DNA from: an uncultured Bacteroidales bacterium
GTDB taxonomy: Bacteria > Bacteroidota > Bacteroidia > Bacteroidales > UBA932
Direction: 5' to 3'
Assembly: GCA_946406275.1 (NCBI GenBank)
Contig: CAMJJZ010000065.1
Coordinates: 1 to 6,101 of the forward strand
Length of the DNA: 6,101 nt
Shown piece by piece: positions 1 to 6,101 of this stretch (position 1 is its first letter; each line of letters begins with the position of its first letter). The position numbers were made by a program, and so were the translations under genes. Under the pieces are notes generated by a model. The model saw only the letters and a program-made list of their open reading frames with translations, had not been told where the DNA came from and did not search any database.

Positions 1-655
1 GGTCATGATCCTTGGCGGCTCTGAAATAGCCCAGATGGTGGCGGAAAGGCTCTCCGGAGACAATCTGGAAGACATCAAGATCATCGAGAAAGATCCCGTC
101 CGCTGCAAGAACCTCTCCCAGGAACTTCCCAGCTACGTAAACGTAGTCCTTGGCGACGCCCGCAACACTGATTTCCTGATAGACGAGGACATTATGGGCT
201 ATCAGGCCGTGCTTGCAGTTACAGGCAATGACGAACTCAATATCCTGGCCTGCGTGGCGGCAAAGAAACTTGGCGTTCCCAGGGTCATAGCTCAGGTGGA
301 GAACCTGGAGTACATCCACCTTGCAGAAGAAATGGGCGTGGATTCCGTCATAAACAAGAAACTCATCACAGCCGGCCGCATCTTCAAGTTCACGCTTTCA
401 GACAAAGTAAGGTCCGTAAGGTACCTGAGCGGCATGGACGCGGAGGTTCTGGAATACACCGCCGCCCCCGGCTCAAAGATAACAAAAGCGCCCCTCAAGG
501 ACCTCACGTTCCCCGCAAACGCCATCATCGGCGGCGTAATCCGCGGCGGAGAAGGTTTCATTGCAGTAGGCACAACACATATAGAAGCATACGACCGCGT
601 TGCGGTATTCGCCCTTCCGGACGCCGTGAAGGATATGGACAAATTATTCAGATAA
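1..655 (+). CDS. trkA: Trk potassium uptake system NAD-binding protein TrkA, C-terminal half (5' end outside window)
   Basis: Cytoplasmic regulatory subunit of the Trk potassium uptake system. It binds nucleotide and gates the membrane subunit TrkH. The frame is open to the left edge (first complete codon at base 2), so the ATG at base 5 is an internal Met, not the start. About 217 residues remain of a protein usually near 450, which is the second of its two RCK repeats. Counting from that Met, residues 1-125 form a Rossmann (RCK_N) domain: glycine-rich turn GGSEIA at 4-9, acidic end of strand 2 (E28 in IIEKD, the usual NAD-ribose contact), GDA at 51-53 and AVTGNDELN at 71-79. Residues 135-216 are the RCK_C domain, ending [12 protein letters not shown] then KLF. 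The last Gly of the glycine turn is Ala. No trkH partner is visible; it may lie upstream. The stop is four bases before mmdA, so cotranscription is possible. Confidence 0.9.
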   Translation, partial: VMILGGSEIAQMVAERLSGDNLEDIKIIEKDPVRCKNLSQELPSYVNVVLGDARNTDFLIDEDIMGYQAVLAVTGNDELNILACVAAKKLGVPRVIAQVENLEYIHLAEEMGVDSVINKKLITAGRIFKFTLSDKVRSVRYLSGMDAEVLEYTAAPGSKITKAPLKDLTFPANAIIGGVIRGGEGFIAVGTTHIEAYDRVAVFALPDAVKDMDKLFR

Positions 656-659
656 ACAT

Positions 660-2216
660 ATGAGCATCCAGTCAGAAAACATCGAGAAACTGGTCGAGCG
701 CCGTGCAAAGGCCCGCCAGGGAGGCGGAGAAAAACGCATCCAGGCCCAGCACAGCAAGGGAAAACTTACCGCCAGGGAGCGCCTGGACCTCCTCCTGGAC
801 CCCGGCTCCTTTGAGGAGTACGACATGTTCGTACAGCACCGCTGCACCAACTTCGGGATGGAGCAAAACCACCCGGACGGAGACGGCGTAGTAACCGGCT
901 GCGGCACCATAGGCGGAAGGCTTGTGTACGTATTCGCACAGGATTTCACCGTGAGCGGAGGTTCCCTCTCAAAGACCATGAGCGAAAAGATCTGCAAGGT
1001 CATGGACCTGGCAGTACGTAACGGAGCCCCCTGCATCGGCCTTAACGATTCCGGCGGAGCCCGCATCCAGGAAGGAATCGACGCCCTTGCAGGCTTCGGA
1101 GAGATCTTCGAGAGAAATATCCTTTCCTCCGGCGTGGTCCCACAGATTAGCGGCATTTTCGGCCCCTGCGCAGGCGGTGCGGTGTATTCCCCCGCCCTTA
1201 CGGACTTCACCCTCATGGTAAAGAATACCTCCTACATGTTCCTCACCGGCCCCGCCGTTGTGAAGAGCGTTACCGGAGAAGAAGTCTCCCAGGAGGAACT
1301 CGGCGGAGCATCCGTCCACGCATCCAAGAGCGGCGTAGCACATTTCGCTGCAGAGAATGAGCAGGAAGGCATCGAGACCATAAAGAAGCTCCTGAGCTTC
1401 ATCCCCCAGAACAACCTGGAAACAGCCCCTGAAAAACCCACGGCAGACCCCGTGAACAGGGTTGACGATGCCCTCAACAGCATAGTCCCGGACAATCCAA
1501 ACAAGGCATATGACATGTACGCCGTCATCTCCAGCATAGTTGACGACGGCGAGTTCTTCGAGATCCACAAGGAATTCGCAAAGAACATCATCGTAGGCTT
1601 TGCCCACATGAACGGCAAGAGCGTTGGTATCGTGGCAAACCAGCCCAACGTGCTTGCAGGCGTGCTGGACATCAACGCTTCCCGCAAGGCCGCCCGCTTC
1701 GTGCGCTTCTGCGACGCCTTCAACATCCCTCTGGTAACTCTGGTGGATGTTCCCGGCTTCCTTCCCGGCACGCAGCAGGAATACGGAGCTATCATCACCA
1801 ACGGCGCAAAGCTCCTTTACGCCTATGGTGAGGCCACCGTTCCCAAGGTCACCGTTACCCTCCGCAAGGGTTACGGCGGCGCCCACATCGTGATGAGCTG
1901 CAAGCAGCTCCGCGGCGACGTCAACTACGCCTGGCCTTCCGCACAGATTGCCGTGATGGGTGCAGACGGCGCCGTGAACGTTCTCTACGCCAAGGAGATG
2001 AAGGAAGATCCGGAGAACGCCAAGGCCATCTTCGAAGAAAAGAAGAAAGAATACGAAGAACTCTTCTCCAACCCTTACCAGGCTGCTCAGAAGGGCTATA
2101 TCGAAGACGTTATTGAACCCCGCAACACGCGTTTCCGCATTATCCGCGCCCTTGAGGGCCTGAACGGAAAGCGTCAGCAGATACCAGCCAAGAAACATGA
2201 CAACCTTCCTCTTTAG
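660..2216 (+). CDS. mmdA: Methylmalonyl-CoA decarboxylase alpha subunit (carboxyltransferase)
   Basis: Cytoplasmic carboxyltransferase that moves the carboxyl group of (S)-methylmalonyl-CoA onto the biotin of MmdC, giving propionyl-CoA. The 518 residues match the usual 510-530 for this family and cover both crotonase-like halves. Visible motifs are SGGARIQEG at 131-139, the oxyanion-hole region [13 protein letters not shown] at 168-180, [12 protein letters not shown] at 363-374, [15 protein letters not shown] at 401-415 and [13 protein letters not shown] at 431-443. From sequence alone it cannot be separated from the propionyl-CoA carboxylase beta subunit. The decarboxylase call rests on the downstream membrane subunit and biotin carrier, and on the lack of a biotin carboxylase gene nearby. 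The ATG at 660 is four bases past the trkA stop and has no Shine-Dalgarno, but the encoded start ([18 protein letters not shown]) is typical of the family. The 3' end overlaps the longest version of the next gene by 20 bases. Confidence 0.93.
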   Translation: MSIQSENIEKLVERRAKARQGGGEKRIQAQHSKGKLTARERLDLLLDPGSFEEYDMFVQHRCTNFGMEQNHPDGDGVVTGCGTIGGRLVYVFAQDFTVSGGSLSKTMSEKICKVMDLAVRNGAPCIGLNDSGGARIQEGIDALAGFGEIFERNILSSGVVPQISGIFGPCAGGAVYSPALTDFTLMVKNTSYMFLTGPAVVKSVTGEEVSQEELGGASVHASKSGVAHFAAENEQEGIETIKKLLSFIPQNNLETAPEKPTADPVNRVDDALNSIVPDNPNKAYDMYAVISSIVDDGEFFEIHKEFAKNIIVGFAHMNGKSVGIVANQPNVLAGVLDINASRKAARFVRFCDAFNIPLVTLVDVPGFLPGTQQEYGAIITNGAKLLYAYGEATVPKVTVTLRKGYGGAHIVMSCKQLRGDVNYAWPSAQIAVMGADGAVNVLYAKEMKEDPENAKAIFEEKKKEYEELFSNPYQAAQKGYIEDVIEPRNTRFRIIRALEGLNGKRQQIPAKKHDNLPL

Positions 2217-2601
2217 CATTCTTACTGCCGGAGGGGACAGGATGGCCCAGACCGATCCCCATGGCTGGACGCTCACACTCATTAGCGTGAGCACGGTTTT
2301 CGCGGCCCTCATAGTGCTTTACTTCATATACAACTTTACCGGAAACCTCATGTCCGGAAAGTACAAGAGAAAGCCCAAGGCCAAGAAAGTCAAAGGAACC
2401 CCGGACGCAGAGATTGCCGCCGCAATTGCCCTTGCCCTTGACATGGAGCAGGACGGAGATACCTACGCAGCAATCGCCACCGCCGTACATCTGTACCTCT
2501 CAGAGAGCATACACGATGTTGAACCCGGCATAATAACCATCCAGAAGCAGCCTTCTGCATGGGCAAACAAATCACTTAACTTCAGACAATTACCCCGATA
2601 G
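2197..2601 (+). CDS. mmdD: Methylmalonyl-CoA decarboxylase delta subunit, OadG family
   Basis: Small single-pass membrane subunit of sodium-pumping decarboxylases (OadG/MmdD family). It is thought to hold the carboxyltransferase and membrane beta subunit together. Counted from the ATG at 2197, one hydrophobic helix covers about residues 25-47, followed by a strongly basic stretch ([10 protein letters not shown], 55-64) that should lie in the cytoplasm. A soluble tail at 70-134 has the Ala-rich [11 protein letters not shown] segment and ends [16 protein letters not shown], a tail seen in Bacteroidota OadG-like proteins. The 134 residues are a little longer than the Veillonella counterpart. The start is unsettled. 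ATG 2197 overlaps mmdA by 20 bases and has no ribosome site. ATG 2242 (119 residues, MAQTDPHGW) has a good GGAGG seven bases ahead and leaves a 25-base gap. Both keep the whole membrane helix. Family identity is recognised mainly from architecture and position, since this family is poorly conserved. Confidence 0.85.
   Translation: MTTFLFSILTAGGDRMAQTDPHGWTLTLISVSTVFAALIVLYFIYNFTGNLMSGKYKRKPKAKKVKGTPDAEIAAAIALALDMEQDGDTYAAIATAVHLYLSESIHDVEPGIITIQKQPSAWANKSLNFRQLPR
2230..2236 (+). promoter_or_regulatory. Possible Shine-Dalgarno (GGAGGGG) for an internal mmdD start at 2242
   Basis: GGAGGGG lies about 5-7 bases before the ATG at 2242. It is the only strong Shine-Dalgarno match ahead of a possible start in this window. 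The starts at 660, 2604, 3020 and 5472 (minus) have none. It favours 2242 as the true mmdD start, but the same bases also encode Ala-Gly-Gly-Asp in the longer reading, so chance is not excluded. Confidence 0.4.
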
Positions 2602-2603
2602 AT

Positions 2604-3020
2604 ATGGCACAGTACAAATTCAAGATCAACGGAAAAGAGTATAACGTGAGCATCGGCGCCGCAGAAGGCAAGAATCTCACTGTAAACGTAAACGGCGCAG
2701 ATTATCAGGTGGACCTTGAAAACGCCCCTGCAGCCGCTCCTGTGGCAGCTCCCGTAGCCGCCCCTAAGGCAGATGCCCCTGCAGCTGCACCCAAGCCCGC
2801 AGGCGCTGGCGTAACCGTAAAGAGTCCCCTTCCCGGCATCATCATCAGCGTTGACGTCAAGGAAGGCCAGGCCGTAAAGCGCGGCCAGAAGGTTGCCGTC
2901 ATCGAGGCAATGAAAATGGAGAACGACATCCTTGCAGAGGCAGACGGCACCATCACCGCCATCCACACACGCAAGGGAGATTCCGTACTTGAGGGAGCAG
3001 ACATCGTAACCATCGCCTAA
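2604..3020 (+). CDS. mmdC: Methylmalonyl-CoA decarboxylase gamma subunit, biotin carrier protein
   Basis: Biotinyl carrier that shuttles the carboxyl group from the carboxyltransferase MmdA to the membrane decarboxylase MmdB. The 138 residues have three parts. Residues 1-40 are a small beta-rich N-terminal region (MAQYKFKINGKEYNVSI). Residues 41-70 are a flexible linker of Ala and Pro with a few Lys (bases 2724-2813). Residues 71-138 are the biotinyl/lipoyl domain. The biotin attachment site is EAMKMEN at 101-107 with target Lys104 (codon 2913-2915). PLPG at 75-78 and the closing GDSVLEGADIVTIA are also typical. The start is two bases after the mmdD stop with no Shine-Dalgarno, and the stop overlaps the mmdB start as TAATG, suggesting coupled translation. 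A biotin ligase (BirA) encoded elsewhere must modify it. The same fold serves pyruvate carboxylase or glutaconyl-CoA decarboxylase carriers; the operon decides the assignment. Confidence 0.93.
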   Translation: MAQYKFKINGKEYNVSIGAAEGKNLTVNVNGADYQVDLENAPAAAPVAAPVAAPKADAPAAAPKPAGAGVTVKSPLPGIIISVDVKEGQAVKRGQKVAVIEAMKMENDILAEADGTITAIHTRKGDSVLEGADIVTIA

Positions 3021-4180
3021 TGGAAACAGTATTAGACAGCCTGCGGCAGTTCTGGCAGTTTACGGGATTCGCCAACTGCACCTGGCAGCACCTGGTGATG
3101 ATACTCATCGGCCTGGTGTTCATAACCCTTGGTATAGTCAAGAAGTGGGAGCCGCTCCTGCTGGTGCCTATCGGCTTCGGCATGATTATAGGCAACATCC
3201 CGCTGTTCTTTGACCCGGAAACCGGCATGGGCCTGAAAATCGGCCTTTATGAAAACGGATCCGTCCTCAACATCCTGTACCACGGCGTGAAGAACGGCTG
3301 GTATCCCCCGCTTATCTTCCTTGGCATTGGTGCAATGACGGACTTCAGCGCCCTCATCTCACAGCCGCGCCTCATCCTCATTGGTGCAGCCGCCCAGCTG
3401 GGTATATTCGGTGCATACCTGCTTGCCCTGGCCCTTGGCTTCCTGCCCAACGAAGCTGGTGCAATCGGTATCATCGGCGGTGCAGACGGTCCTACGGCCA
3501 TTTTCCTAAGCTCCAAACTGGCGCCGGAGTTGATGGGCGCCATAGCGGTGTCCGCGTACTCCTACATGGCTCTGGTCCCCGTTATCCAGAAGCCTATCAT
3601 GCTGCTTCTCACAACCAAGAAGGAGCGCCTTATCCGCATGAACAAGCCCCGCGTGGTGAGCCAGAGGGAAAAGATCATCTTCCCTATCGTAGGCTTCATC
3701 TGCACGGCTTTCATAGTGCCCAGCGGCCTTCCGCTGCTTGGTATGCTGTTCTTCGGTAACCTCCTCAAGGAAAGCGGTGTAACCAAGCGTCTCGCAGCCA
3801 CCGCAGGCGGTCCGCTCATCGACGTGGTGACTACCCTAATCGGCCTCACAGTGGGTGCTTCCACCCAGGCCGACGTGTTCCTCACCGGCCGTTCCGTCCT
3901 CATCTTCGGCCTCGGTCTTGCATCGTTCGTGATTGCTACCACCTTCGGCGTGAGCTTCGTGAAATTCATGAACCTCTTCCTCCCGGAGGGCAAGAAGATC
4001 AACCCTCTCATCGGAAACGCTGGCGTATCCGCTGTGCCGGATGCAGCACGCGTATCAGAGGGCGTAGGTCTGGAGTGCGACCCGTCCAACCACCTGCTTA
4101 CACACGCAATGGCGCCGAACGTAGCCGGCGTCATCGGTTCTGCAGTTGCTGCAGGTATTCTCTTAGGCTTCCTGGGTTAA
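3020..4180 (+). CDS. mmdB: Methylmalonyl-CoA decarboxylase beta subunit, sodium-ion-translocating (OadB/MmdB family)
   Basis: Polytopic inner-membrane subunit that decarboxylates carboxybiotin and couples this to outward transport of sodium ions. It has 386 residues, close to MmdB/GcdB proteins (about 375) and shorter than Klebsiella OadB (about 430). Many hydrophobic helices are visible, for example about 24-40, 46-62, 97-110, 117-141, 220-248 and 292-312. The functional residues of the family are present. The re-entrant motif GGADGPT is at 153-159 with Asp156, equivalent to the essential Asp203 of Klebsiella OadB. NPLIGNAGVSAVPDAARVS is at 328-346, where Asn328, Gly332, Ser337 and Arg344 line up with Asn373, Gly377, Ser382 and Arg389 of OadB (equivalences from memory). 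It starts within the TAATG overlap with mmdC and ends by sharing TTAA with the convergent CoA-transferase gene. Substrate specificity is not set by this subunit but by MmdA. Confidence 0.95.
   Translation: METVLDSLRQFWQFTGFANCTWQHLVMILIGLVFITLGIVKKWEPLLLVPIGFGMIIGNIPLFFDPETGMGLKIGLYENGSVLNILYHGVKNGWYPPLIFLGIGAMTDFSALISQPRLILIGAAAQLGIFGAYLLALALGFLPNEAGAIGIIGGADGPTAIFLSSKLAPELMGAIAVSAYSYMALVPVIQKPIMLLLTTKKERLIRMNKPRVVSQREKIIFPIVGFICTAFIVPSGLPLLGMLFFGNLLKESGVTKRLAATAGGPLIDVVTTLIGLTVGASTQADVFLTGRSVLIFGLGLASFVIATTFGVSFVKFMNLFLPEGKKINPLIGNAGVSAVPDAARVSEGVGLECDPSNHLLTHAMAPNVAGVIGSAVAAGILLGFLG
4177..4180. other. Convergent stop-codon overlap (TTAA)
   Basis: The palindrome TTAA carries the TAA stop of mmdB on the plus strand (4178-4180) and the TAA stop of the CoA-transferase on the minus strand (4179-4177). 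There is no intergenic space, and I see no strong GC hairpin with a T run within about 40 bases on either side, so any terminator must lie inside the opposing coding region or be factor-dependent. Confidence 0.9.
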
Positions 4181-5472
4181 ACCTTGAGGCGAAGGAAACT
4201 GTAGCCGAAGCGCTTGCACGCGGCTTTCTCAAGCTCTTCACGGTCGTCCGGATGAGCAATGGATATAAGGAGCTTGGCCCTTTCGGCCAGGCTCTTTCCG
4301 CGTAGATACACTATACCGTGCTCCGTTGCCACATACTGGGTCTGGAAACGCGTTGTGACAACGCCAGCACCGGGAGTGAGCGTGGCAACTATCTTGCCCT
4401 TCCCCTTTGCCGTACGGGACGGCAGTGCAATGAAGGTACGTCCGCCTTCCGCAAGGGCGCAGCCGTACATGAAATCGTGCTGACCGCCAACGCTGGAGAA
4501 TATCTTCTCGCCAATGGAGTCCGCACATACCTGGCCCGTCAGGTCCACCTCTATGGCGGAATTGATGGCGCAGGCGCGAGGATTCTGGGCAATCAGGAAA
4601 GGATCGTTGGTGTATGCCACGTCGAAGAACTCCATGCTCTTATTGTGGTCGATGTAATCGTACATGGGGGCCGATCCTATAGCCAGAGCCGCAACGCTGA
4701 TGCCGGGCTTTACCTTCTTGAGGGAATTGTCTATTACGCCTTCCTTGATGAGGCGGATAACGCCGTCCGTCATTGCCTCCGTGTGAAGGCCAAGGTGCTG
4801 GTGGTGCTTGATACCGTTCAGAACGGCATTGGGAATGCCTCCAACGCCTATCTGCAGGCACGCTCCGTCCGGAATCTGGGACGCCACGTTTGCGCCTATG
4901 GCAGCCTCAATGGGAGTGGGCTCGCCGAATACCATGGCAACAGGAGCCACGTCGCAGTGCACGGCGGCGGTTATCTTGCTCTCATGGATGAGGCAGTCTC
5001 CGTAAAGGTACGGGATGTTGGGGCTCACCTCCGCTATGACCACCCTTGCCACCTCCACCGCGGAGACGGCTATATCGGCCGATATACCAAAGCTGCAGTA
5101 GCCGTTTTCGTCCGGTTCCGAGCACACGATAAACGCCACGTCCACAGGGAATTCCCCGCGGCGGAACATGCCCGGGACCTCTCCCAGGAATGCGGGCGTC
5201 ATGCTGCCGTAGCCTTCCGCCACGTGGGCACGCTGGTCCGCGCTAATGAATATGCTGTTCACAAGGAAGGAATCCTTATATTCCGGCTTGCAGAAAGGAG
5301 CCGGATCCTTGTGGACGTTGAATCCGGAGGTTATGGTAACGTTCTTCAGTTCCGCATGGCGGCGTGCTAGGGCCTCCTGCAGCAGAACGGGAACGCTGGC
5401 GCCGCCCTGGCACGCAATGGTGTCGCCGCTGCGTACTAGTTTTACGGCTTCATCGGCAGAAACGTATTTCAT
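4177..5472 (-). CDS. Acetyl-CoA hydrolase/transferase family CoA-transferase (4-hydroxybutyrate or butyryl-CoA:acetate type)
   Basis: Class I-type CoA-transferase, cytoplasmic, moving CoA between short-chain acids through a glutamyl-CoA thioester. At 431 residues it matches the AbfT/Cat2 group (about 430-450) better than the longer succinyl-CoA:acetate transferases (about 500). Seen along the chain are an N-terminal domain with PDENGYCSFG at 120-129, the glycine loop QIGVGGIPNAVL at 207-218, and HTEAMTDG at 230-237, where Glu232 (codon 4779-4777) should be the catalytic glutamate. SSVGGQHDFM at 326-335 and a C-terminal TEHGIVYLRGKSLAERA stretch at 383-399 follow. Nothing looks missing. Candidate substrates are 4-hydroxybutyrate, butyrate, propionate, acetate or succinate; the sequence does not choose, so no symbol is given. 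The start overlaps the upstream aminotransferase stop by one base (TGATG), indicating one transcript. It converges on mmdB with a four-base overlap. Confidence 0.9.
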   Translation of the reverse strand: MKYVSADEAVKLVRSGDTIACQGGASVPVLLQEALARRHAELKNVTITSGFNVHKDPAPFCKPEYKDSFLVNSIFISADQRAHVAEGYGSMTPAFLGEVPGMFRRGEFPVDVAFIVCSEPDENGYCSFGISADIAVSAVEVARVVIAEVSPNIPYLYGDCLIHESKITAAVHCDVAPVAMVFGEPTPIEAAIGANVASQIPDGACLQIGVGGIPNAVLNGIKHHQHLGLHTEAMTDGVIRLIKEGVIDNSLKKVKPGISVAALAIGSAPMYDYIDHNKSMEFFDVAYTNDPFLIAQNPRACAINSAIEVDLTGQVCADSIGEKIFSSVGGQHDFMYGCALAEGGRTFIALPSRTAKGKGKIVATLTPGAGVVTTRFQTQYVATEHGIVYLRGKSLAERAKLLISIAHPDDREELEKAACKRFGYSFLRLKV

Positions 5473-6101
5473 CAGCCTACAAGTTTTACGAAGAGTTTGA
5501 GATGCTGCTCCAGGAGCTCGAAATCATGGTCTGACAGCAGACGGGAAACGCACACGCGTATACCGCACTGACCGCTGCCCGTGGTGTTCAGAGGAATTGC
5601 GGTGATGCCGCAGCGCATGAGGGCGCCAAGGAGATCACCGTTGCTCATGTCCTTATATTCCACGGTATAGAAGAAACCGTCCGATATGGTCTGCTCCATG
5701 TCCTTGTCGTATACAAGGTGGAAGCCGTAGCGCTCGAAGAGCTCCTTTGAACGGTGTGCGCGGAAACCGTAGTTGCGCAGCTCCTTCACGAAATCATATC
5801 GTCCATCCACAGATGCCTCCATCATGGCGGAGAACGCATACTGAGCGGAATGTGATGCGCCTGAAGTGTTGATGTACAGGTAATTGAGGATGAAGTTGTC
5901 GCCAAAACGGCTGATTCCCCATTTCCTCTTCAGCTCCGGATACTCCCTGTTGAAAAGCTTGTCCGATATGCACACCATGGCGATGCGCTCTCCGGCATAG
6001 CTGAATATCTTGGAAGCCGAAAGGAGCATGATGTAATTGTCCGTATACTTTGCCACGGTGCTCTGGAATGGCGGCTGGAACGGCACGGACATATCTTTCC
6101 T
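5472..6101 (-). CDS. PLP-dependent aminotransferase, class I/II, C-terminal half (5' end outside window)
   Basis: C-terminal part of a fold-type I aminotransferase. The frame stays open to the right edge (three more codons beyond the Met at 6092-6090), so that Met is internal. About 209 residues remain of a protein normally 400-440 long. Counting from that Met, LSASKIFSYAGERIA at 24-38 holds the Schiff-base Lys28 (codon 6011-6009) and the phosphate-binding Arg36, in the standard SxSKxxxxxGxR spacing. GIRVCVSRL at 177-185 provides the likely substrate-carboxylate Arg179. The missing part would carry the cofactor-stacking and Asn/Asp/Tyr residues. The amino-acid substrate cannot be told from this half. 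Its TGA overlaps the CoA-transferase ATG by one base, so the two are probably cotranscribed and may serve one amino-acid degradation route, which is inference. Confidence 0.88.
   Translation of the reverse strand, partial: RKDMSVPFQPPFQSTVAKYTDNYIMLLSASKIFSYAGERIAMVCISDKLFNREYPELKRKWGISRFGDNFILNYLYINTSGASHSAQYAFSAMMEASVDGRYDFVKELRNYGFRAHRSKELFERYGFHLVYDKDMEQTISDGFFYTVEYKDMSNGDLLGALMRCGITAIPLNTTGSGQCGIRVCVSRLLSDHDFELLEQHLKLFVKLVG

Noticed and set aside
969..2312. 447-codon open frame on the minus strand, antisense to mmdA
   Set aside because: It lies over a strongly conserved mmdA, its protein shows no recognisable domain, and its composition looks like an antisense reading of GC-ending codons. 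It is a shadow.
2724..2813. Repetitive GC-rich stretch of GCN and CCN codons in mmdC
   Set aside because: This is the normal Ala/Pro linker of biotin carrier proteins, not a mobile or regulatory repeat.
3562..4134. 190-codon minus-strand frame opposite mmdB
   Set aside because: Rich in Arg, Pro and Thr as expected from reading membrane-protein codons in antisense; no motif and no separate start signal.
4169..4197. TTCCT (4169-4173) and AGGAA (4193-4197) as a terminator hairpin at the convergent junction
   Set aside because: Only five pairs around a 19-base loop and no T run after it; too weak to call.
4318..5370. 350-codon open frame on the plus strand, antisense to the CoA-transferase
   Set aside because: The CoA-transferase on the minus strand has all family motifs in place. 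The plus-strand frame has no recognisable domain and is a shadow.
1..6101. Search for a new defence, mobile or RNA-based system
   Set aside because: Nearly every base is accounted for by six known metabolic or transport genes, with no gap above about 25 bases and no direct or inverted repeat array.

Overview
The window reads as ordinary, densely packed chromosome from an anaerobic, probably gut-type Bacteroidota (Bacteroidales-like) bacterium. The grounds are the gene content (a sodium-pumping decarboxylase operon of the propionate pathway), the near absence of Shine-Dalgarno sequences ahead of the genes, and protein character. Codon third positions favour G and C, which suggests a lineage richer in GC than typical Bacteroides. 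The taxonomic call is inference. I see no RNA genes, insertion sequences, CRISPR arrays, phage genes or attachment sites, and no gene-free stretch longer than about 25 bases.

Plus strand, 1-4180: the C-terminal half of a TrkA-type potassium-uptake regulator runs in from the left edge. Four bases after its stop, a tight four-gene operon begins: mmdA (carboxyltransferase), mmdD/oadG-like (small membrane anchor), mmdC (biotin carrier) and mmdB (sodium-translocating membrane subunit). The gaps are only a few bases or are overlaps. Together they encode the methylmalonyl-CoA decarboxylase complex. It moves the carboxyl group of methylmalonyl-CoA to biotin, releases it as CO2 at the membrane subunit, and uses the energy to export sodium ions, leaving propionyl-CoA. 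The order A-D-C-B is that of classical methylmalonyl-CoA decarboxylase operons, without the small mmdE gene known from Veillonella.

Minus strand, 6101-4177: a partial PLP-dependent aminotransferase enters from the right edge. It is followed, with a one-base stop/start overlap, by a complete CoA-transferase of the acetyl-CoA hydrolase/transferase family (4-hydroxybutyrate or butyryl-CoA:acetate type). This pair is convergent to the mmd operon, and the last genes of the two units overlap by four bases in a shared TTAA.

Taken together: the decarboxylase makes propionyl-CoA and a sodium gradient. A CoA-transferase next door could recover the CoA bond by passing it to another acid, although its real substrates cannot be read from the sequence. 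The TrkA fragment suggests that potassium transport is transcribed with, or at least lies beside, the sodium pump. I found no convincing new biological system here; the points worth a second look are gene-arrangement details.
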